Source: CAG-217 sp963642245 (lineage in GTDB: Bacteria > Bacillota > Clostridia > Oscillospirales > Acutalibacteraceae). From it: a stretch of DNA of 64,000 nucleotides. Shown piece after piece: positions 58,466-64,000 of the stretch; position 1 is the stretch's first letter, and each line of letters starts with the position of its first letter. The notes under the pieces were generated by a model. The model was not told the DNA's origin. It was given only the letters and a program-made list of their open reading frames with translations, and made no database searches. A program made the translations under genes and the position numbers. The stretch lies in NCBI GenBank assembly GCA_963642245.1, contig CAVIFY010000001.1, positions 1 through 64,000 of the forward strand. Reading direction: 5' to 3'.

Positions 58466-60124
58466 ATGCGAAAATTCGGCAGTATGGTATGCAGCGCCCT
58501 GCTGTTTTTAGGGCTGACCGTTGGCAGTTCCGCGGCAGCAAATGCGGCGCAGCCGTCTATGACGGTCACCTTTATTGATTGCGACCAGGGCGACAGTATT
58601 TTAGTAGAGAGCAACGGCCACCGTATGCTGGTGGACGGGGGCAAGGCAGTGCACGCCCAGGCGGTAGAGGACTGCCTGCGCAGCAAATCCATTTCCACCT
58701 TGGATTATGTGGTCGCCAGTCACCCGGACGAGGATCATATCGGCGGTTTGCCCCAAATTTATGACCGCTTTCAGGTGAATTATTCTTATTATTCGCCCTA
58801 CAAGGCCACCACCAAGTGCTACAAAAATTATCTTTCTGCCATAGAGAACGAGCCGGGCAGCACGGCGGAAAACCCGGCTGTGAACACCCGGTTCCAGGTG
58901 GGCAGCGCCACTGTACAGGTGCTCAGCGACGGCACCGGCGCCAAGAATGCCAACGACGCGTCTCTGGTGCTGAAAGTGCAGTGCGGCACCCGCTCGCTGC
59001 TGCTCACCGGAGATATTTCGTCTGCGGTGGAGCAGTCGCTGGTCAACACCGGTACGGATCTGCAAACGGATATTCTAAAGGTGGCGCACCACGGCTCCGC
59101 CGGGTCCTCTTCGGCCTCTTTCCTGGCAGCAGCCGCACCAAAGTACGCGGCCATCTCCGTAGGGGCTGGGAACAGCTACGGCCACCCCACCGCGCAGGCA
59201 TTGCAGCGGTTGCAGGACGTAAAGGCCAAAGTCTATCGCACGGACCAAATGGGCACCATTCAAATGCAGGTGGACCACAGCGCAATTCAGACCACCACCC
59301 AAAGGGGCAGTGGGACTGTGTGCAGCCACGCCAAGAAAAAGGCCGTCACCAAAACCGTGCCTGCCACCTTTAACGAGAACGGCAGCGTGCAGACCGGCAC
59401 GGCTTGCACCGCCTGCGGCTATACGAAGATCACTTCTGCCACCAAGATCGCCAAAGTGGCAACGCCCAAACTTGCCAAGACCGTTTACACTTATAACGGC
59501 AAGGTGCAAAAACCGGTGGTCACGGTCAAGGACAGCGCCGGCAAACAGCTGAAAGCGGGTACGGATTATACGGTGACTTACCCCAAAGGGCGCAAAGCGG
59601 TTGGCCGCTACGGTGTGCAGGTAAAGCTGCAAGGCAGGTACAAAGGCACGCGCACCGTGTACTTCACCATCAAGCCCAAGGGCACCACGGTCAGCAAGGT
59701 GACCGCCGGGAAAAAGAAGATCACCGTAACTTGGAAAAAGCAGACCGCCCAAACCACCGGGTACCAAATTCAGTACAGTACCTCGTCAAATTTTAAGAAC
59801 GCCAAGACGGTAACCATCGGCAAAAACAGCACCACCAAAAAGACCATTACCGGGCTGAAAAGCGGCAAAAAATACTATGTGCGCGTGCGCACCTACAAGA
59901 CGGTGAAAACCGGCGACAAGAGCACCAAATATTACAGCAACTGGAGCAAGTCGAAGAACACCGGCAGTGCAAAGAAAGCGGCGCCCAAGGGGAACACGGT
60001 GTATGTTTCGCCCACCGGCAAAAAGTATCATTATATCAAAAGCTGTGCCGGGAAACATCCCATTAAAACCACGCTGAAAGAGGCCAAAAAGAACCATACG
60101 CCCTGCAAAAAGTGCGCCATGTGA
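58466..60124 (+). CDS. Secreted metallo-beta-lactamase-fold protein with modular C-terminal tail
   Basis: The 552-residue protein has a signal peptide (SMVCSALLFLGLTVGSSAAA). A ComEC/Rec2-type metallo-beta-lactamase domain follows: FIDCDQGDSILVESN, VVASHPDEDHIGGLPQIYD as the HxDxDH site, and VAHHGSAGSSSASFLAAAAP. Next come a short Cys-pair segment (CTACGY), a beta-sandwich repeat (VYTYNGKVQKPVVTVKDSAG), a fibronectin III-like domain (GYQIQYSTSSNFKNAK) and a C-terminal KYHYIKSCAGKHP ... TPCKKCAM module of the Ada-like metal-binding type. It is probably an extracellular nuclease or phosphodiesterase. The ComEC channel domains are absent, so it is not the DNA-uptake pore. Confidence 0.82.
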   Translation: MRKFGSMVCSALLFLGLTVGSSAAANAAQPSMTVTFIDCDQGDSILVESNGHRMLVDGGKAVHAQAVEDCLRSKSISTLDYVVASHPDEDHIGGLPQIYDRFQVNYSYYSPYKATTKCYKNYLSAIENEPGSTAENPAVNTRFQVGSATVQVLSDGTGAKNANDASLVLKVQCGTRSLLLTGDISSAVEQSLVNTGTDLQTDILKVAHHGSAGSSSASFLAAAAPKYAAISVGAGNSYGHPTAQALQRLQDVKAKVYRTDQMGTIQMQVDHSAIQTTTQRGSGTVCSHAKKKAVTKTVPATFNENGSVQTGTACTACGYTKITSATKIAKVATPKLAKTVYTYNGKVQKPVVTVKDSAGKQLKAGTDYTVTYPKGRKAVGRYGVQVKLQGRYKGTRTVYFTIKPKGTTVSKVTAGKKKITVTWKKQTAQTTGYQIQYSTSSNFKNAKTVTIGKNSTTKKTITGLKSGKKYYVRVRTYKTVKTGDKSTKYYSNWSKSKNTGSAKKAAPKGNTVYVSPTGKKYHYIKSCAGKHPIKTTLKEAKKNHTPCKKCAM

Positions 60125-60182
60125 TTTGGCAGATCAAAATGCTGTGCGCTTTTGCCACCACTGTCTAAAATCTGCGCCTGCC

Positions 60183-60211
60183 TTGCATAGGCGGGGGCTT
60201 TGTGGTATGAT
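60183..60211 (+). promoter_or_regulatory. Sigma-A promoter for the BspA-like gene
   Basis: TTGCAT (60183-60188) and TATGAT (60206-60211) have a 17-base spacer, and TGG sits directly before the -10 box. The gene starts about 65 bases further on. Confidence 0.68.
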
Positions 60212-60275
60212 GAGGGTAGAGGCGTTTGCACTTCTTTGTGCAGACGGCGGCAATTTGCGCTTTGGAGGACTGAGC

Positions 60276-62144
60276 ATGAAAAAATGGCTATCTGTGATTT
60301 TAAGTATCGTTATGCTGTGCACCATGCTGGGCAGCGGCGCGTCCTTTGCCTTTGCGGCAACGGCGGCCACCAGCGGCAGCTGCGGCGATAACATTAAATA
60401 CACCATTGACACCGGCACCGGGGTGCTGACCCTCACCGGCAGCGGTGCCACCAACAACTATTCTGCCACCACCATTAACATTGGTACTTCTGTCAAGCGC
60501 TGTCCCTGGTACAACTCCCGCGACTCCATTAAGCGGGTGGTGATCAGCGAGGGCGTGACGGTGCTGGGCAACTATCTGTTTTTTGAAATGACTTCTGTGC
60601 AGACGGTGATCCTGCCCTCCACCATTACGGAGGTCAGCCGCTATGCCTTTGCCGGGTGCACGGCGCTATCCACCATCAATTTGCAGGATACCAAGATCAC
60701 CAAGATCGGCATGAATGCCTTTGAGGACGACGCCAAATTTACCACCCTGCGTCTGCCGGAGACTTTGACGGAGATCGGCGATTTTGCATTCCGCAAGGCG
60801 GGGATCAACAGCGTAACTTTCCCGGAGAAGTGCACCAAGATCGGCATTTCCGCCTTTGCCGGGTGCAGCTTTGTGACCCTCACTTTGCCGGAGACCATTA
60901 CTTCCGTGGGCACCACCGCATTCTCCGATAACAGCTTTTTGCTGGATGTATATGTGGAGAACCCCAACCTGAACTACGGCTCTCTGGATCCCTTTGCCAA
61001 CTGCCAGTCCGGGCTGACTTTCCACGCCACCGGCGGCTCGACCACCCAGGCGTATGCGGAGAAAAAGGGCTACAAATTTGCCGCCACAGACAGCGACTGC
61101 GACCACGCAGAGACTTATACCGTGGTGACCCAGGAGCCTACCTGCACCGTTAAGGGCAAGCAGGATGTGTACTGCTCCAAGTGCCTGAAATACCTGCGCA
61201 CCGAGGATATTGCCGCCACCGGCCATGATCTGCAAGTGATCCAGACCGACGATCAGTCTGAGAAAAACGGCCATATTTTTGAATACCTGCGCTGCGCCAA
61301 GTGCAACGATGAGAGCACGGACACCATTCGTACCACCCATGTGCGGGACGAGGACGGCAACTATGTGTGGAAAGACGGCTGCTATACAGATACAGTGCTG
61401 ACCGAGCCGGGCTGCACCACCACCGGCCGCCTGATCCGCCGCTGCTCGGTGGAAGAACCTACCAAGAACAGCAAGTGCACCGCACTGCAATATATCAACA
61501 TTCCCGCACCGGGCCATACGGTAGAGGAGTGGACGGTGGTTGTACCTGCCACCTGCACCACGGACGGCCAAAAGACCGGCGTGTGCACCGTGTGCGGCCA
61601 GGGGATCGCGGAGAGCATTCCCGCCGGGCACGACTATCAGTGCACCGAGGGGGAAGTGGACGCCACCGGTCACCGGATCGACACCTATGTTTGCAGCGTG
61701 TGCAATGACACATACACCACCCAGGTCCATGTGGAATGGGTGGAGGGGTACTATGACACCCGGGTGATCGCCGAGGCCAGCTGTCTGATGACCGGCTCAT
61801 CCGTTGACACCTGCCGCTACTGCAAGACAACCCGCACCAATGTGGTGCCGGCCTACGGGCACGACTTCCGGTTTACCGGCTGCGACGGCACCAACTGCAA
61901 CTACCAGTGCTCTCGCTGCACCGCCACCCGCACCAACACCCTTGCCAATGTGGAGGGCTATTTCTTTGACAATATGGGTCCCACGGCGGATAAGCTGCTG
62001 GGGTATTACTACGATGTGAACAACGACGGCTATGTGAACCTGCGGGACTATGTACTCATTCAGCGCTTTCTGGCAGGTATCGGCCTGACCCAGCCGGAGC
62101 CGGAGACTCCGGACACCACGGATACCACAGAAACGGACGCTTGA
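60276..62144 (+). CDS. BspA-like leucine-rich-repeat surface protein with Cys-pair repeats and a half-dockerin
   Basis: ATG 60276 with TTTGGAGGA upstream gives 622 residues; the frame is open earlier but only this Met starts a signal peptide (MKKWLSVILSIVMLCTML). Residues 60-280 hold BspA-type leucine-rich repeats (VTVLGNYLFFEMTSVQTVIL, ITEVSRYAFAGCTALSTINL). Then come about four repeats of the CTxxGxxxxxCxxC ... GHD type. The C-terminus has one dockerin-like calcium loop (DVNNDGYVNLRDYVLIQRFL) and a Thr/Pro/Asp-rich end. It is probably an exported adhesion or scaffold-binding protein. Confidence 0.85.
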   Translation: MKKWLSVILSIVMLCTMLGSGASFAFAATAATSGSCGDNIKYTIDTGTGVLTLTGSGATNNYSATTINIGTSVKRCPWYNSRDSIKRVVISEGVTVLGNYLFFEMTSVQTVILPSTITEVSRYAFAGCTALSTINLQDTKITKIGMNAFEDDAKFTTLRLPETLTEIGDFAFRKAGINSVTFPEKCTKIGISAFAGCSFVTLTLPETITSVGTTAFSDNSFLLDVYVENPNLNYGSLDPFANCQSGLTFHATGGSTTQAYAEKKGYKFAATDSDCDHAETYTVVTQEPTCTVKGKQDVYCSKCLKYLRTEDIAATGHDLQVIQTDDQSEKNGHIFEYLRCAKCNDESTDTIRTTHVRDEDGNYVWKDGCYTDTVLTEPGCTTTGRLIRRCSVEEPTKNSKCTALQYINIPAPGHTVEEWTVVVPATCTTDGQKTGVCTVCGQGIAESIPAGHDYQCTEGEVDATGHRIDTYVCSVCNDTYTTQVHVEWVEGYYDTRVIAEASCLMTGSSVDTCRYCKTTRTNVVPAYGHDFRFTGCDGTNCNYQCSRCTATRTNTLANVEGYFFDNMGPTADKLLGYYYDVNNDGYVNLRDYVLIQRFLAGIGLTQPEPETPDTTDTTETDA

Positions 62145-62149
62145 TTTGA

Positions 62150-62188
62150 ACAGACGGAACGGCTTTTGCCATTCCGTCTGTTTTTTTA
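62150..62188 (+). terminator. Rho-independent terminator after the BspA-like gene
   Basis: A 10-bp stem (62150-62159 with 62172-62181) with a GGC/GCC inner pair is followed by seven T. Confidence 0.9.
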
Positions 62189-62217
62189 CCTGTTTTTTCT
62201 AAAATTCAGAAATTCTA

Positions 62218-62246
62218 TTTACTTTATGCTAAAAATATATTAAGAT
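62218..62246 (+). promoter_or_regulatory. Sigma-A promoter for pyrH-frr
   Basis: TTTACT (62218-62223), a 17-base spacer and TAAGAT (62241-62246). It gives pyrH its own start after separation from tsf. The leader of about 75 bases contains a GTTTGGC/GCCAAAAC hairpin. Confidence 0.65.
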
Positions 62247-62324
62247 ATAGGGGACAGTGAGCAGGTGTCGAAAGTGGCGTGTTTGGCGCCCCGGCAGCTG
62301 CCAAAACGGCGGAGGTAAAAAAGT

Positions 62325-63041
62325 ATGGCAACAGCATATAAACGAATTCTGTTAAAGCTCAGCGGCGAAGTGCTGGCCGGCGAAAAAGGCACTGGGATCG
62401 ACAACGATACGGTGGTCAAAATTTGCACGGCGGTAAAGAAAGTGGCCGACCTGGGCGTTGAAGTAGGTATTGTGGTCGGCGGCGGCAACTTTTGGCGCGG
62501 CCGCTCCAGCGAGCACATGGACCGTACCCGTGCGGACCATATCGGTATGTTGGCTACGGCAATGAATGCGCTGGCCCTGTGCGACGCACTGGAGCAGTTG
62601 GGCGCCAATGTGCGGGTGCAGACGGCTATTGAAATGCGCCAGATCGCAGAGCCTTATATTCGCAACCGTGCCATTCGTCACTTTGAAAAGGGGCGGATCG
62701 TGATCTTTGGCTGCGGCACCGGCTCTCCCTTCTTCTCCACAGACACGGCGGCGGCGCTGCGCGCGGTGGAGATCAATGCAGACGCACTGCTCAAGGGCAC
62801 CAATGTGGACGGCGTGTACGATAAGGACCCCAACAAGTACGCGGACGCTGTAAAGTACGATCAGGTGACCTTTAAGGAAGTCATTAACCGGGATCTGAAG
62901 GTGATGGACTCCACTGCCTTTAGCCTGTGTAAGGATAACGATATGTCCATTTTGGTATTCAATCTGGACGATCCGGAGAATGTGGTGCGTGCCGTCTCCG
63001 GCGAAAAGATTGGCACGCTTGTATCTAACGAAGAGAGGTAA
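62325..63041 (+). CDS. pyrH: UMP kinase (uridylate kinase)
   Basis: The 238-residue amino-acid-kinase-fold enzyme phosphorylates UMP to UDP. Motifs are RILLKLSGEVLAGEKGTGID, VGIVVGGGNFWRGRSSEHMD, TRADHIGMLATAMNALALCD and CGTGSPFFSTDTAAALRAVE. LKGTNVDGVYDKDPNKYADA also matches. All match bacterial PyrH at the usual length. CGGAGG precedes the ATG. It is followed after six bases by frr, the conserved pairing. Confidence 0.97.
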   Translation: MATAYKRILLKLSGEVLAGEKGTGIDNDTVVKICTAVKKVADLGVEVGIVVGGGNFWRGRSSEHMDRTRADHIGMLATAMNALALCDALEQLGANVRVQTAIEMRQIAEPYIRNRAIRHFEKGRIVIFGCGTGSPFFSTDTAAALRAVEINADALLKGTNVDGVYDKDPNKYADAVKYDQVTFKEVINRDLKVMDSTAFSLCKDNDMSILVFNLDDPENVVRAVSGEKIGTLVSNEER

Positions 63042-63047
63042 AGAAAG

Positions 63048-63608
63048 ATGGAATTGACCGAACTGTACACCAACGCGAAAGCTAAGATGGAAAAGTGCAT
63101 GACTTCCCTGGAGCGTGACTTCTCCGCCGTGCGTGCCGGCCGTGCCAATCCCGCCGTACTGGATAAGGTGATGGTGGATTACTACGGCGTGCCCACCCCC
63201 ATTAACCAAATGGCCGCCATCAGCGTGCCGGAGGCCAGAATGCTGGTGATCCAGCCCTGGGACGCCTCCACGCTCAAGGAGATCGAAAAGGCCATCAACA
63301 CCTCTGACATCGGCATTAACCCGCAGAATGACGGCAAGGTCATTCGTCTGGCGTTCCCCCAGCTGACGGAGGAGCACCGCCGGGAGCTGACCAAGGACAT
63401 CTCCAAGCGGGGCGAGGAGGCCAAGGTGGCCATCCGCAATGTGCGCCGCGACTTTATGGACGACCTGAAGAAGATGAAGAAGAACAGCGAGATCACCGAG
63501 GACGATCTGCGGGACGGCGAGGAGCAGTTGCAGAAGATCACCGATGATTATGTGAAGCAGGCAGAGGCTGCTGCCAAGAAGAAAGAGCAGGAAGTGCTGT
63601 CTATCTAA
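63048..63608 (+). CDS. frr: Ribosome recycling factor
   Basis: The 186-residue, Lys/Glu-rich two-domain protein has the RRF blocks LERDFSAVRAGRANPAVLDK, VDYYGVPTPINQMAAISVPE, ARMLVIQPWDASTLKEIEKA and DGKVIRLAFPQLTEEHRREL. With EF-G it splits post-termination ribosomes. It sits six bases after pyrH and shares its transcript. Confidence 0.98.
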   Translation: MELTELYTNAKAKMEKCMTSLERDFSAVRAGRANPAVLDKVMVDYYGVPTPINQMAAISVPEARMLVIQPWDASTLKEIEKAINTSDIGINPQNDGKVIRLAFPQLTEEHRRELTKDISKRGEEAKVAIRNVRRDFMDDLKKMKKNSEITEDDLRDGEEQLQKITDDYVKQAEAAAKKKEQEVLSI

Positions 63609-63744
63609 CCAATAGCAAAAGAAAATGGGGGCGCCCTGTTTTCTTACCTGAATGAGGGCGGTTGCCGGCGGCTGTGCGCGGGAATGATCTTGTGTGCGGC
63701 GGCTGGGCATTCGCCCGTCTATGCGTTTTACGGGGAGGTCACTT

Positions 63745-64000
63745 ATGGCGCTGTTTAACAAAAAAAGTGCTGCGCCGCAGCAGGAGAGCACGGATTTTGC
63801 CCTGCTGCCTAACCATGTGGGCATTATTATGGACGGCAACGGCCGCTGGGCCAAAAAGCGGGGCTTGCCCCGTTCCGCCGGGCATAAGGCGGGGGCCGAG
63901 GTGTTTCGCACCATTTCCAAGGCCTGCGGGCGTATCGGTATTCCGTATGTGACCTTTTACGCCTTCTCTACCGAGAACTGGAAACGGTCGCCGGAGGAAG
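63745..64000 (+). CDS. uppS: Isoprenyl transferase (undecaprenyl diphosphate synthase), 5' part
   Basis: The first 85 codons are present and the gene runs off the window. After a variable N-terminus (ALFNKKSAAPQQESTDF), the cis-prenyltransferase signature PNHVGIIMDGNGRWAKKRGL appears with the catalytic Asp. RSAGHKAGAEVF and VTFYAFSTENWKRSPEE follow. The product makes undecaprenyl diphosphate, the carrier used by peptidoglycan synthesis and by the sugar transferase in the polysaccharide cluster. GGGGAGG precedes the ATG. The 136-base gap after frr holds no gene I can see. Confidence 0.95.
   Translation, partial: MALFNKKSAAPQQESTDFALLPNHVGIIMDGNGRWAKKRGLPRSAGHKAGAEVFRTISKACGRIGIPYVTFYAFSTENWKRSPEE

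Noticed and set aside
62266..62272. TGTCGAA matching the Spo0A box before pyrH
   Set aside because: A seven-base match is expected by chance several times in a window this size, and pyrH is not a known sporulation target.
1..64000. tRNA, rRNA, CRISPR arrays, insertion sequences, phage genes
   Set aside because: No cloverleaf-like segments, regular repeat-spacer patterns, transposases, integrases or structural phage genes were seen on reading through the window.

Overview
The window looks like a chromosomal segment of a GC-rich, spore-forming, gut-type Clostridia (probably an Oscillospirales/Ruminococcaceae relative). Supporting signs are a spoIVB-spo0A pair, hprK-ROK-murB-rapZ-whiA-dnaE-pfkA in Firmicutes order, MurT/GatD, rpsB-tsf and pyrH-frr-uppS blocks, a perfect HrcA/CIRCE operator, and glycan-directed genes (sialidase, beta-galactosidase, maltodextrin uptake). 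A run of ten N at 17991-18000 shows it is a draft scaffold. The species cannot be named from sequence alone.

Layout. (1) 1-8383: the tail of a sodium:alanine symporter, then a maltodextrin-type ABC importer (binding lipoprotein, two permeases, ATPase) co-transcribed with malQ and glycogen phosphorylase, giving uptake plus intracellular breakdown of alpha-glucans. (2) 8426-9037: a minus-strand protein with a papain-like Cys/His pattern. (3) 9215-27315: an 18-gene exopolysaccharide/capsule cluster behind one consensus promoter. It holds an HpaI-type aldolase, the initiating sugar-phosphate transferase, a 2-hydroxyacid dehydrogenase, eight glycosyltransferases of families GT1/GT4, GT2 and GT14, three poorly characterised glycan-cluster proteins, an EpsG-type polymerase, a pyruvyl transferase, a Wzx flippase and an FrhB-like iron-sulfur protein. 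(4) 27347-29351: CIRCE-controlled hsp20 with a long leader, and a convergent glycosyltransferase. (5) 29577-40965: housekeeping and sporulation genes from hprK to spo0A. (6) 41053-48664: intracellular sialidase, iron alcohol dehydrogenase, GH2 beta-galactosidase, acpS and the NAD(P)HX repair enzyme. (7) 48679-53060: a lipoprotein, a radical SAM protein, an inositol monophosphatase, and murT-gatD. (8) 53143-64000: rpsB-tsf and pyrH-frr-uppS, separated by about 7.2 kb of accessory DNA.

The accessory insert begins with an AT-rich, decayed RHS-type toxin whose tail is a colicin E3-like ribonuclease. Its catalytic residues survive, but a TGA replaces the expected tryptophan codon. An intact immunity-type gene follows directly. 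The rest of the insert carries a small membrane protein, a methyltransferase, an SGNH hydrolase, a secreted metallo-beta-lactamase-fold protein with a modular tail, and a BspA-like surface protein with a half-dockerin.

The most novel material is in the polysaccharide cluster (aldolase plus hydroxyacid dehydrogenase; uncharacterised GINT1-like, DUF6625 and DUF1919 proteins; recently duplicated GT2 genes), the toxin/immunity remnant, and the structured leaders before hsp20 and rpsB. Most genes here belong to known families, and functional calls rest on motif recognition without database searches.
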